Below are positions 23,612-31,494 of a stretch of DNA of 64,000 nt, in pieces. The notes beneath the pieces are model-generated. The model was not told the origin of the DNA. It saw nothing but the letters and a program-made list of their open reading frames with translations, and did not search any database. A program made the translations under genes and the position numbers. The stretch is from Streptomyces koelreuteriae (GTDB taxonomy: Bacteria; Actinomycetota; Actinomycetes; Streptomycetales; Streptomycetaceae). Position 1 is the stretch's first letter. Each line of letters opens with the position of its first letter. The DNA lies in contig NZ_CP075896.1 in assembly GCF_018604545.1 (NCBI RefSeq), forward strand, positions 6,386,001 to 6,450,000, given 5' to 3'.

Positions 23612-24769
23612 ATGGCCGAGGCCTACATCGTCGAAGCGGTGCGAACGCCCGTCGGGCGGCGCGGGGGAGGACTGAGCGCGGTCCATCCGGCCGACCTCGG
23701 CGCGCATGCCCTCAAGGAGCTGATGAGCCGCTCGGGCGTCGACCCCGCCGCCGTGGAGGACGTCGTCCTCGGCTGTCTGGACGCCGTGGGGCCGCAGGCC
23801 GGAGACATCGCCCGGACCGCCTGGCTGGCGGCCGGGCTGCCCGAGGAGGTGCCGGGCGTGACCGTCGACCGGCAGTGCGGCTCCTCGCAGCAGGCCGTGC
23901 ACTTCGCCGCGCAGGCCGTACTGTCCGGCACCCAGGACCTCGTGGTCGCCGGCGGTGTGCAGAACATGTCGATGATCCCCATCGCCTTCGCCACCCGGCA
24001 GGCCGCCGAACCCCTGGGACTGACGCAGGGGCCGTTCGCCGGCAGCGCGGGCTGGCGGGCGCGGTACGGGGACAAGCCCGTGAACCAGTTCGTGGGCGCC
24101 GAGACGATCGCCGCGAAGTGGGGGATCAGCAGGCAGGACCAGGAGGAGTTCGCCCTGCGCTCCCACCGGCGTGCGGTCCGGGCGATCGACGAGGGCCGCT
24201 TCGACCGCGAGACCGTGCCGTACGGGGAGGTCACGGCCGACGAGGGCCCGCGCAGGGACACCTCCCTGGAGAAGATGGCCGGGCTCAAGCCGGTCCTCGA
24301 CGGCGGCACGATCACCGCCGCCTGCTCCTCCCAGGTCTCCGACGGCGCGGCGGCGATGCTGCTGGCCTCCGAGCGGGCCGTGCGCGACCACGGCCTCACC
24401 CCACGCGCCCGGGTGCACCATCTCTCGGTGCGCGGCGAGGACCCGATCCGGATGCTCACCGCCCCGATCCCGGCCACCGCCCACGCCCTGAAGAAGACCG
24501 GCTTGGCCATCGACGACATCGACCTCGTCGAGATCAACGAGGCCTTCGCCCCGGTCGTCCTGGCCTGGCAGAAGGAGACCGGCGCCGACCCGGACAAGGT
24601 CAACGTCAACGGCGGTGCCATCGCCCTCGGCCATCCGCTCGGCGCGACGGGCGTGAAGCTGATGACCACCCTGCTGCACGAACTGGAGCGCACCGGTGGC
24701 CGGTTCGGCCTGCAGACCATGTGCGAGGGCGGCGGACAGGCCAATGTGACGATCATCGAGAGGCTCTGA
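23612..24769 (+). CDS. fadA6: Acetyl-CoA acetyltransferase / thiolase (FadA6-like)
   Basis: The 385-residue thiolase has the acyl-accepting Cys89 (DRQCGSSQQ), His341 (GHPLGATG) and the second active Cys371 (CEGGGQ). Thiolases of this class cleave a 3-ketoacyl-CoA with CoA; FadA6 is assigned to a late cleavage after steroid rings C and D are opened. The ATG at 23612 follows GGGAG. It is third in the ipdF-kstR2 operon, 23 bases after the regulator. It converges with the ipdC-type gene, separated by only 25 bases. Confidence 0.88.
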   Translation: MAEAYIVEAVRTPVGRRGGGLSAVHPADLGAHALKELMSRSGVDPAAVEDVVLGCLDAVGPQAGDIARTAWLAAGLPEEVPGVTVDRQCGSSQQAVHFAAQAVLSGTQDLVVAGGVQNMSMIPIAFATRQAAEPLGLTQGPFAGSAGWRARYGDKPVNQFVGAETIAAKWGISRQDQEEFALRSHRRAVRAIDEGRFDRETVPYGEVTADEGPRRDTSLEKMAGLKPVLDGGTITAACSSQVSDGAAAMLLASERAVRDHGLTPRARVHHLSVRGEDPIRMLTAPIPATAHALKKTGLAIDDIDLVEINEAFAPVVLAWQKETGADPDKVNVNGGAIALGHPLGATGVKLMTTLLHELERTGGRFGLQTMCEGGGQANVTIIERL

Positions 24770-24794
24770 GCCGTCGTCGAGAGACGGTGAGCCG

Positions 24795-25847
24795 TCATCG
24801 TGGGGCGGTGAGCCCTCGGCAGATGTCGTCGGCCTCCTTCATGATCCGCTCCACCAGCTCCGCGCAGGACGGCAGGTCGTCGATCACCCCGGCGACCTGC
24901 CCGGACGCCATCACCCCCAGATCCGTACGGCCGTCCACCATGGACGCCTTGAGCAGCATCGGGGTGTTGGCGGCCAGCAGGACCTGGCTCCAGGTCAGGT
25001 CCTTGCCGTGCTTGAGCGCGCGGCCGTCCTGGAGCAGCCGGAGCCAGCTCGTGCCGGACAGCCTCCGGTAGCCCGCCGCCCTGCGCACCGCCTGGACGGC
25101 ACCCCGCACCCGGCCGGAGCGTTCCAGCGCGTCGACCAGTTCCGTCCGCAGCATGCGGTGCGGCAGCCCGTCCACGGCCCGGGTGACCGTCACATCCCGT
25201 ACGGTCGCCGCCAGATACCGCGCCTTCACCGCGTCCGGCACGGTCGAGTCCGAGGTGAGCAGGAACCGCGTGCCCATCGCCACGCCCGCCGCCCCGTAGG
25301 CGAGGGCCGCGACCAGCCCCCGTCCGTCGAAGAACCCGCCCGCCGCCACGACCGGTATGTCCACGGCGTCGACCACCTGCGGCAGCAGCACCGTCGTCGC
25401 CACCTCACCGGTGTGCCCGCCGCCCTCCGCGCCCTGCACCAGCACCGCGTCCGCGCCCCACGCCGCCACCTTCTCGGCATGCCGCCGCGCCCCCACGGTC
25501 GGCATGACCACCACACCGGCCTCCTTGAGCTCGCCGATCAGCTCCCGGGACGGGGCCAGGGCGAAGGAGGCGACCCGGACACCCTCCTCGACCAGGATCC
25601 GCACCCGGTCGCCCGCGTCCGCCGCGTCGGCGCGCAGATTCACCCCGAACGGCGCCTCGGTCCGGGCCCGGACCTCCCGTACGGCCGCGCGCAACTGGTC
25701 GAGCGTCATCGTCGCGGAGGCCAGGATGCCGAGGGCGCCCGCGTTCGCCGTGGCGCTCACCAGACGCGGGCCCGCCACCCAGCCCATCCCGGTCTGCACG
25801 ACCGGATGACGGACACCGGTCAGCCGGGTCAGCGCCGTCTCCCTCAC
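24795..25847 (-). CDS. ipdC: Nitronate monooxygenase-like flavoprotein (IpdC)
   Basis: This is a 350-residue FMN-binding TIM-barrel protein of the nitronate monooxygenase / enoyl reductase family: N-terminal HPVVQTGMGWVAGPRLV, VQGAEGGGHTG in the middle, and AAGGFFDGRGLVAALAYGA for phosphate binding. In steroid-degrading actinobacteria the gene beside ipdAB encodes IpdC, an unsaturated ring-acyl-CoA reductase. The start is GTG 25847, overlapping the ipdB stop by 4 bases (GTGA). It is last of the four-gene minus-strand set echA20-ipdA-ipdB-ipdC. Position and size match the M. tuberculosis order. Confidence 0.87.
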   Translation of the reverse strand: MRETALTRLTGVRHPVVQTGMGWVAGPRLVSATANAGALGILASATMTLDQLRAAVREVRARTEAPFGVNLRADAADAGDRVRILVEEGVRVASFALAPSRELIGELKEAGVVVMPTVGARRHAEKVAAWGADAVLVQGAEGGGHTGEVATTVLLPQVVDAVDIPVVAAGGFFDGRGLVAALAYGAAGVAMGTRFLLTSDSTVPDAVKARYLAATVRDVTVTRAVDGLPHRMLRTELVDALERSGRVRGAVQAVRRAAGYRRLSGTSWLRLLQDGRALKHGKDLTWSQVLLAANTPMLLKASMVDGRTDLGVMASGQVAGVIDDLPSCAELVERIMKEADDICRGLTAPR

Positions 25848-26563
25848 GAGGCGACCTCCCGGGCACGGGCCCCGGCCGGGTCGACGACCTCACGGATCAG
25901 CCGCAGCTCCTCGGCGGTCGGTTCACGGGTCGCCGGCACCTCGTCCGGGACGGTCAGCTCGAAGCCCGTCGCCTCCTTGACCTGCTCCACCGTGACACCC
26001 GGGTGCAGCGACGCCAGCCGCATCGAGCGGTCGGGGGTGGCGAAGTCGAAGACGCCCAGGTCGGAGACGACCCGTGGGATGCGGTGGTACCGCGCCCCGG
26101 CCGCATGGTCGTACCCGACGCCGCAGACCATGTCGACCCGCTCGACGAAGACCCGCCGGGAGTGCCTCGGGACCCAGTAACTCGTCGGGTTGTTGAGCGT
26201 GTTGACCGGCGCGCCGCGCACCCCGAGCAGCTGCCGCTTCGGCCGCTCCCAGTCGCCGATGCAGGAGATGTTCTGGTTGCCGAACCGGTCGATCTGGCTC
26301 GCGCCCATCATCACGTGCCGCCGCCCGCCGGTGACCCAGGCCAGATGCTGCCGGTACGGCAGCCAGCCCTCCGCCGTCCCGTCCGGGCGGACGAGCGTCG
26401 CCTCGCCGTCGGTCAGCAGCAGGTCCGGCGCGAAGGTGAGCCGGGCCAGCCGGGCGCCGACGGAGGGGATCAGCCCCATGGGACTGGCGAGCACCTCGCC
26501 GTCGCCCCGCCAGGCCTCGGCGCAGGCGATCACGCAGTATTCGGCGCGGGTGACGTCCTTCAT
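25844..26563 (-). CDS. ipdB: CoA-transferase-fold ring hydrolase, beta subunit (IpdB)
   Basis: This 239-residue protein is the beta half of a class I CoA-transferase fold. IpdAB hydrolyses the last carbon ring (ring C) of COCHEA-CoA instead of moving CoA. Visible blocks are RAEYCVIACAEAWRGDGE, RHVMMGASQIDRFGNQNIS and GVGYDHAAGARYHRIPRVV. Length is close to known IpdB. ATG 26563 lies within the last codons of ipdA (4-base overlap), so the heterodimer partners are made in equal amounts by coupled translation. Confidence 0.9.
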   Translation of the reverse strand: MKDVTRAEYCVIACAEAWRGDGEVLASPMGLIPSVGARLARLTFAPDLLLTDGEATLVRPDGTAEGWLPYRQHLAWVTGGRRHVMMGASQIDRFGNQNISCIGDWERPKRQLLGVRGAPVNTLNNPTSYWVPRHSRRVFVERVDMVCGVGYDHAAGARYHRIPRVVSDLGVFDFATPDRSMRLASLHPGVTVEQVKEATGFELTVPDEVPATREPTAEELRLIREVVDPAGARAREVAS

Positions 26564-27369
26564 GCCCCCTCCTCCGCGGCGAGGAACCGGGCCGCGAACT
26601 CCGGCCAGGCAGTGGTGGCGTAGGTCTTCTGGACGGCCTCGTCCCGGCCGTAGTCGGGCGCGCAGGAGGTGAAATGCGCGCCGTGCGGGGCCTCGACGAC
26701 CCCGGTGACCGTGTGACGCTTGATCAGCAGGGTCTGAGGCGGGCCCGCCTTCGTCAGCTCGGCCGTGTCGACGATCCGTTCGCAGCTGACGTAGGCCGTG
26801 TCCGCCGCCTCGCAGAACAGGTCGTCGAAGTAGGGGTCGGGGCCCAGGTACTGGCCGTTGCCCGACCGGTCCGCGCGGTTGACGTGGACCAGGGCCGCGT
26901 CCAGCCGCAGGGCGGGCATCGCGACGAACGTCTCCCCGTCCTCGTACGGCGAGGTGACCGTCCGCAGGCCCGGGTTGACCCGCATCACGTCCGAACCGAG
27001 CCCGGCCCGCACCGGCAGGAACGGCAGCCGGTTCGCCGCCGCGCGCAGCCCCCACATGAACATCGCCTCGTCGATCTCCGTCAGTTCGAAGGCGCCCCGC
27101 TCGCGGGCCGCGCGGTAGTGCGGCTCCAGAGGGATCGAATCGAGGGTGACGAAGGCCGTGACCAGCTTCCGGATCCGCCCTGCGGCGGCCAGCATGCCCA
27201 CGTCCGGGCCGCCGTACGAGACGACGGTGAGATCGCTGACCTCCGACCGCAGCAGCGCTCTGACCAGGGCCATCGGCTTGCGGCGCGAGCCCCAGCCGCC
27301 GATGCCGAGGGTCATGCCGCTGTGCAGACGGGAGACGACCTCGTCGGCGGTCATCGTCTTGTCGCTCAC
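26560..27369 (-). CDS. ipdA: CoA-transferase-fold ring hydrolase, alpha subunit (IpdA)
   Basis: The 269-residue alpha subunit of the IpdAB hydrolase shows the CoA-binding GIGGWGSRRKPMALVRAL, then YGGPDVGMLAAAGRI and an ELTEIDEAMFMWGLRAAA block. The catalytic glutamate reported for IpdA (Glu105 in published enzymes) probably corresponds to Glu98 or Glu101 in this block; the exact match needs an alignment. GTG 27369 immediately follows the echA20 stop codon with no gap. It works with ipdB encoded directly after it. The pair is a diagnostic marker for steroid ring C/D degradation. Confidence 0.9.
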   Translation of the reverse strand: MSDKTMTADEVVSRLHSGMTLGIGGWGSRRKPMALVRALLRSEVSDLTVVSYGGPDVGMLAAAGRIRKLVTAFVTLDSIPLEPHYRAARERGAFELTEIDEAMFMWGLRAAANRLPFLPVRAGLGSDVMRVNPGLRTVTSPYEDGETFVAMPALRLDAALVHVNRADRSGNGQYLGPDPYFDDLFCEAADTAYVSCERIVDTAELTKAGPPQTLLIKRHTVTGVVEAPHGAHFTSCAPDYGRDEAVQKTYATTAWPEFAARFLAAEEGA

Positions 27370-28125
27370 CTACGCACCCTCCTTCTCCTTCCCGAAGCCG
27401 GACCGCACCCGGTCGGCGACCCCGCTGAGGTTCGCCTCGAAGGTGAAGCCCTGCTCGAAGCGGTAGCTGCGGCGCACGTCGACGGGGTCGATGCCGTTGA
27501 TGGCGGCCTTGGCCAGGCGCAGCAGCCTTCCGTCCTTCGCGGCGATCTCGCGCGCCAACTCCAGAGCGGCGGACGTCAGTTCCTCGCGCGGTACGACCCG
27601 CCACACCGAGCCGTGCGCGTGCAGCTCGGCCGCGCTCGCCGTGCGCGACGTGTAGTACAGGGCGCGCATCAGGTGCTGCGGGACCAGCCGGGCCAGATGG
27701 GTGGCCGCGCCCAGGGCGCCCCGGTCCAGCTCGGGCAGCCCGAACACCGCGTCCTCGCTCGCCACGATCGCGTCCGCGTTCCCCACGAGGCCGATGCCGC
27801 CGCCCAGACAGAAGCCCCGCACGGCCGCCACGACCGGCACCTCGCACTCGTACACCGCCGCGAAGGCCTCGGCGCAGCCGCTGTTCGCGCCGATCAGCGC
27901 CCCGTGCCGCGCGTCGTCCGCCTGCAACTCCTTGATGTCCACACCCGCGTTGAACCCCCGCCCCTCGGCCGTCAGCACCACGCACCGCACCTCCGGGTCG
28001 CGTCCGGCCGCCCGCACCGCCTCGGCCAGCGCGAACCAGCCGGCCACCGGCAGCGCGTTCACCGGCGGGAAGTCGACCGTGACAACGGCGATGCCCTTTT
28101 CCACGCACGAGGTGGAGACACCCAT
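27370..28125 (-). CDS. echA20: Enoyl-CoA hydratase-family ring D hydrolase (EchA20-like)
   Basis: The 251-residue crotonase-fold protein has the oxyanion-hole segments FNAGVDIKELQ and RGFCLGGGIGLVGNAD. EchA20 opens steroid ring D of HIEC-CoA by hydrolysis. Identity is supported by size and by position immediately before ipdA, as in M. tuberculosis. The ATG at 28125 is preceded by an AAAGGTAG segment that is one arm of a 14-bp inverted repeat; the other arm serves the divergent SDR gene. First gene of the minus-strand operon echA20-ipdA-ipdB-ipdC. Confidence 0.87.
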   Translation of the reverse strand: MGVSTSCVEKGIAVVTVDFPPVNALPVAGWFALAEAVRAAGRDPEVRCVVLTAEGRGFNAGVDIKELQADDARHGALIGANSGCAEAFAAVYECEVPVVAAVRGFCLGGGIGLVGNADAIVASEDAVFGLPELDRGALGAATHLARLVPQHLMRALYYTSRTASAAELHAHGSVWRVVPREELTSAALELAREIAAKDGRLLRLAKAAINGIDPVDVRRSYRFEQGFTFEANLSGVADRVRSGFGKEKEGA

Positions 28126-28135
28126 GGCCGCATCA

Positions 28136-28175
28136 GCTACCTTTCCACCAAACGTTTGTTAGGTGGAAAGGTAGC
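28136..28175. repeat. Perfect 14-bp inverted repeat enclosing the second KstR2-type operator
   Basis: GCTACCTTTCCACC at 28136-28149 is the exact reverse complement of 28162-28175, with 12 bases between. The element fills the space between the divergent starts of echA20 (28125) and the SDR gene (28181), and each arm supplies a purine-rich AAAGG in front of one start codon. Confidence 0.8.
28147..28160. promoter_or_regulatory. KstR2-type operator, site 2
   Basis: ACCAAACGTTTGTT has the AnCAAAnnTTTGnT palindrome and shares its flanks with site 1: read on the minus strand it continues CTAACAAACGTTTGGTGG, against CTAACAAGTGTTTGGTAG at site 1. It is centred between divergent echA20 and SDR genes, so one repressor dimer could shut both directions. 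Confidence 0.65.
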
Positions 28176-28180
28176 AGCGT

Positions 28181-28921
28181 ATGGACCTGGACGGGAAGGT
28201 CGCCGTCGTCACCGGTGGCACCCGGGGCGTCGGTGCCGGCATCGCGCGCGCCTTCGTACGGGCGGGCGCGAAGGTCGTGGTCTGCGCCCGCCGGGCCCCG
28301 GAAGTGCCCCAGCCCGGGACCGAGTTCGTGCCGCTGGACGTCCGCGACCCCGAGGCGGTCCGCCGCGTCCTCGCCGACCTGCCCCGGATGGACGTCCTGG
28401 TCAACAACGCGGGCGGCGCACCGCACCGGCTGCTCACCGCGGCCGACGCCGAGCGGCACGCGCGCGTGGTGGAGCTCAACCTGCTGGCTCCCCTGACCGT
28501 GTCCCTCGCCGCGTACGACCATCTGCGGCGCACCAAGGGGTCGATCGTCATGATCGGCAGTGTCAGCGGCGGCCGTCCCTCGCCCGGCACCGCCGCCTAC
28601 GGCGCCGCCAAGGCGGGCCTGGAGAGCCTCGCCCGCTCGATGGCCGTGGAGTGGGCGCCCGGCATCAGGGTCAACACCCTCGTCGTGGGCATGGTCCGCA
28701 CCGAGCTGTCCCACCTCCACTACGGCGACCGGGACGGCGTCTCGGCCGTCTCCCGCACCGTCCCCCTCGGCCGTCTCGCCGAGCCGTCCGACGTCGGCGC
28801 GGCGGCGGTGTTCCTCGCCTCCGACGCGGCCGCCTACATCAGCGGGGCGAGCCTGCTCGTCCACGGGGGCGGGGAGCGCCCCGCCTTCCTGGACGCCGCG
28901 ACCGCGAACAAGGAGCTGTGA
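28181..28921 (+). CDS. SDR-family oxidoreductase (Rv3549c-like)
   Basis: The 246-residue short-chain dehydrogenase has TGGTRGVGAG at 11-20, NNAG at 75-78, Tyr140 and Lys144 with a serine at 127 or 129. It corresponds by position to Rv3549c next to echA20 in M. tuberculosis, where it is part of the KstR2 regulon; its exact reaction in ring C/D breakdown is not settled to my knowledge. The ATG lies 6 bases after the end of an inverted-repeat arm that also provides the ribosome site. The next SDR gene begins one base after its stop. Confidence 0.85.
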   Translation: MDLDGKVAVVTGGTRGVGAGIARAFVRAGAKVVVCARRAPEVPQPGTEFVPLDVRDPEAVRRVLADLPRMDVLVNNAGGAPHRLLTAADAERHARVVELNLLAPLTVSLAAYDHLRRTKGSIVMIGSVSGGRPSPGTAAYGAAKAGLESLARSMAVEWAPGIRVNTLVVGMVRTELSHLHYGDRDGVSAVSRTVPLGRLAEPSDVGAAAVFLASDAAAYISGASLLVHGGGERPAFLDAATANKEL

Positions 28922-28922
28922 G

Positions 28923-29846
28923 ATGAGCGCACTCTGCGACGGACGGGTCGTCGTCGTCACCGGCGCCGGACGGGGGCTCGGCCGCGCGCACGCCCTCGCG
29001 TTCGCCGCCGAGGGCGCCCGGCTCGTCGTCAACGACCTCGGCGTCGGCCTCGACGGCACCCCCGGAACCGACGGCACCCCCGGCCCCGACAGCCCGGCCG
29101 CCCTGGTCGCCGAGGAGATCCGCGCGGCAGGCGGCGAGGCCGTGCCGCACGGCGGCGACATCGCCACGACCGAGGGCGCCGCCTCCCTGATCCGAACCGC
29201 CCTTCAGACGTACGGCCGGCTCGACACACTCGTCAACAACGCGGGCTTCCTGCGCGACCGGATGCTGGTCAACCTCGACGAGGACGACTTCGACGCCGTC
29301 GTACGCGTCCACCTCAAGGGCCACTTCCTGCCCCTGCGGCACGCCGCCGCACACTGGCGGACCGAGGCCAAGGCGGGCCGCCGCCCCGACGCCCGGATCG
29401 TCAACACCGGCAGCGGCGCCGGTCTGCTGGGCTCCGTCGGACAGGGCAACTACAGCGCCGCGAAGGCCGGCATCGTCGCCCTGACGCTGGTCGCGTCGGC
29501 CGAACTGCACCGCTACGGCGTCCAGACCAACGCCATCGCCCCCGCCGCCCGCACCCGCATGACGGAACGCACCTTCGCCGACACCATGACGGCACCCGAG
29601 TCGGGCTTCGACACGATGGCCCCGGAGAACGTCTCACCCCTGGTCGTCTGGCTGGGCTCGGCGGCGAGCGCCGGGGTGACGGGCCGGGTCTTCGAGGCGG
29701 AGGGCGGCCGGATCACGGTGATGGAGGGGTGGCGGCCGGGGCCGAGTGCGGACAAGGGCGGGCGGTGGAGCCCGGCGGAGGCGGGGGAGAGGGTGCGGAA
29801 GCTGCTGGCGGAGGCGGGAGAGCCCGGGGCCGTCTACGGGGCGTAG
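28923..29846 (+). CDS. SDR-family oxidoreductase (Rv3548c-like)
   Basis: The 307-residue dehydrogenase is the longer SDR type: TGAGRGLGRAHALAFA at 13-28, NNAGFLRDRM from 105, Ser164, Tyr177 and Lys181, and a C-terminal MEGWRPGPS segment seen in multifunctional-enzyme-type 3-hydroxyacyl-CoA dehydrogenases. Position matches Rv3548c, the end gene of the mycobacterial HIP cluster. Residues 42-57 form a Gly/Thr/Pro-rich loop (DGTPGTDGTPGPD) with an internal repeat, an unusual insertion near the cofactor site. It is translationally linked to the preceding SDR by a one-base gap and marks the right end of the steroid block. Confidence 0.83.
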   Translation: MSALCDGRVVVVTGAGRGLGRAHALAFAAEGARLVVNDLGVGLDGTPGTDGTPGPDSPAALVAEEIRAAGGEAVPHGGDIATTEGAASLIRTALQTYGRLDTLVNNAGFLRDRMLVNLDEDDFDAVVRVHLKGHFLPLRHAAAHWRTEAKAGRRPDARIVNTGSGAGLLGSVGQGNYSAAKAGIVALTLVASAELHRYGVQTNAIAPAARTRMTERTFADTMTAPESGFDTMAPENVSPLVVWLGSAASAGVTGRVFEAEGGRITVMEGWRPGPSADKGGRWSPAEAGERVRKLLAEAGEPGAVYGA

Positions 29847-29861
29847 GGGACGCGAGGGCAC

Positions 29862-29893
29862 CTCTCGCCCGACCGATTCGGGCCTGGCGAGAG
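29862..29893. terminator. Hairpin between convergent SDR and HExxH genes
   Basis: CTCTCGCC (29862-29869) pairs with GGCGAGAG (29886-29893). A related CTCTTGCC...ATTCGGGCGG sequence follows at once, and GGGGC-GGA-GCCCC lies at 29946-29958. The site sits between convergent gene ends, so a two-way terminator is likely. Confidence 0.5.
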
Positions 29894-29978
29894 TTCCTCT
29901 TGCCCCACCGATTCGGGCGGCGGGTGGGCATAGGCCGGGGTCTGAGGGGCGGAGCCCCCAGTGGACACCAGCCCACAC

Positions 29979-30875
29979 CTACGTATCGCACTCCAAAACA
30001 CTCCGGCACAACCCACACCGCGCCCGAACCCGCCCCCGCACCGGCACCCGAATCCGCTGATGACACGTAGGACAAGGAAACGACACCCGCAACCGCCCAC
30101 CCCCATCAGGAGAGAACTGGTACCGCACCCCCGGCTGCGCCCCCACCCCCACCCCCGCCGGCGCCTGCCGCCGGTCCCTGGCATACCGCCGCCGCCCCGC
30201 CCACCCCGCCGCCGTCAACGGCGGCTGCCGCTCATCGCGCCGGGCCAGCTCCATCCCCTTCACATACGCCGTGTACGCCTGCGCACTCGTGAACCACACC
30301 GACGGGTCCTCCCCGAAGACCAGCGCCCGCTTGGCCAGCACATACCCGAACTCCTCCGGCGTCAGATACCCCAGCTTCTGCGACGACGCCGCGTCCTCCC
30401 GGAACGCGTCCAGCAGCAGCCAGCCCGCCCCCAGGTACGTCGTCGCCGTGTCCGTAAGGATCTCGTTGTCACGGACGCCCGGGAAGGACAGGTCGAGACG
30501 GTGCAGGTACACATGCATCACCTCGTGCGCGAGCGCCGCCCCGATGTCCCGCCGATGCGTACGGAACCGGTCGTTCAACTCCACGAAGTACTCCGGCCCG
30601 GCCGCGAGCTCGACGTTCGCCGCGTGCCGCATCTCCCGGAAGCTCACGATCATCCGGGCGTCCGGAAGCCGGTAGTGCCGCACCAGCTCGTGCGCCACCC
30701 GCTGCGCCCCCAGATGCAGGTCGTCGGTGTCGCAGAACGCCACATCGGCCGGGACCACGCTGGTCTCGAACGTCTGGATGGTGTCGTACGACAGTCGCTT
30801 GTACAACGCCGTGATGGCGGCCCGCACCGTCTCCAGATGCGGGTAGCCGTGCTCGACCGGCCCGTCGTTCGCCAC
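29979..30875 (-). CDS. HExxH zinc-metalloprotein with C-terminal zinc ribbon
   Basis: I do not recognise a named family. The 298-residue protein has a zincin motif HEVMH at 117-121 with an acidic NEILTD segment about 17 residues on (Glu138 candidate third ligand). An Arg/Gly-rich linker at about 225-262 leads to a zinc ribbon with CPTC at 268-271 and CGLC at 287-290. No signal peptide or membrane segment is seen, so a cytoplasmic zinc peptidase that binds a nucleic acid or protein through the ribbon is possible, but that is inference. The start is GTG 30875 behind GGTGAGG. It converges with the steroid operon and diverges from the GNAT gene. Confidence 0.75.
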   Translation of the reverse strand: MANDGPVEHGYPHLETVRAAITALYKRLSYDTIQTFETSVVPADVAFCDTDDLHLGAQRVAHELVRHYRLPDARMIVSFREMRHAANVELAAGPEYFVELNDRFRTHRRDIGAALAHEVMHVYLHRLDLSFPGVRDNEILTDTATTYLGAGWLLLDAFREDAASSQKLGYLTPEEFGYVLAKRALVFGEDPSVWFTSAQAYTAYVKGMELARRDERQPPLTAAGWAGRRRYARDRRQAPAGVGVGAQPGVRYQFSPDGGGRLRVSFPCPTCHQRIRVPVRGRVRARCGLCRSVLECDT

Positions 30876-30996
30876 GCCTCACCCCCAAGACGCCCCAGAA
30901 CCCGGTTCCACTGTACGAAAGTGTGACGCCACGGGCCCGCGCCGCCGCCGCGAAAACCGGTCGTCCCGCCCGCGCCCCGCTGGCAGAATCCGGGCC

Positions 30997-31449
30997 GTGA
31001 CCAGCGAACAGCGCACCGTCGCCGCCGAGCTCCGGGTGGGCGGCCAGGACGACGACCTCGAAGAGCGGCTCGACGAGGAGCTGACGGCCTTCAACACCGC
31101 TGCCGCCGACGGCGCCGTCACCGAGCCCCTCTCCGTCCGCGTCAGCGACGACAGCGGCGAGCTGATCGGCGGACTCACCGCCTGGACGTGGGGCAGCCTG
31201 TGCTCCGTGGACATGCTCTGGGTGCGGGAGGACCAGCGGCACGCCGGCTGGGGCGGCCGGCTGATGCGCGCGGCGGAGGCCGAGGCGGCCCAGCGCGGCT
31301 GCACCGACATGATCGTCTCCACGTACAGCTTCCAGGCCCCCGGCTTCTACCCCCGCCTCGGCTACCGGGAACGGGCCCGCATCCAGGGCGTGCCCGGCGG
31401 GCACGAGGACGTCTACTTCCACAAGCGTCTCGACGTCGCCGAGGCGTGA
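30997..31449 (+). CDS. GNAT-family N-acetyltransferase
   Basis: The 150-residue protein is a single GNAT domain. Motif A for acetyl-CoA pyrophosphate binding is seen as VREDQRHAGWGGRLM near residue 76-90, after beta strands GELIGGLTAW and LCSVDMLWV; motif B is STYSFQAPGFYPRLGY near 108-123. It would move an acetyl group to an amine, but the substrate is unknown. The start is a GTG with a poor ribosome site. A chorismate mutase gene follows 45 bases later on the same strand; a functional link is not evident. Confidence 0.85.
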   Translation: MTSEQRTVAAELRVGGQDDDLEERLDEELTAFNTAAADGAVTEPLSVRVSDDSGELIGGLTAWTWGSLCSVDMLWVREDQRHAGWGGRLMRAAEAEAAQRGCTDMIVSTYSFQAPGFYPRLGYRERARIQGVPGGHEDVYFHKRLDVAEA

Positions 31450-31494
31450 GACGGCGTGCGGCGGCCGGGCCTCCTCCCCGTAGGCTGACGCCCC

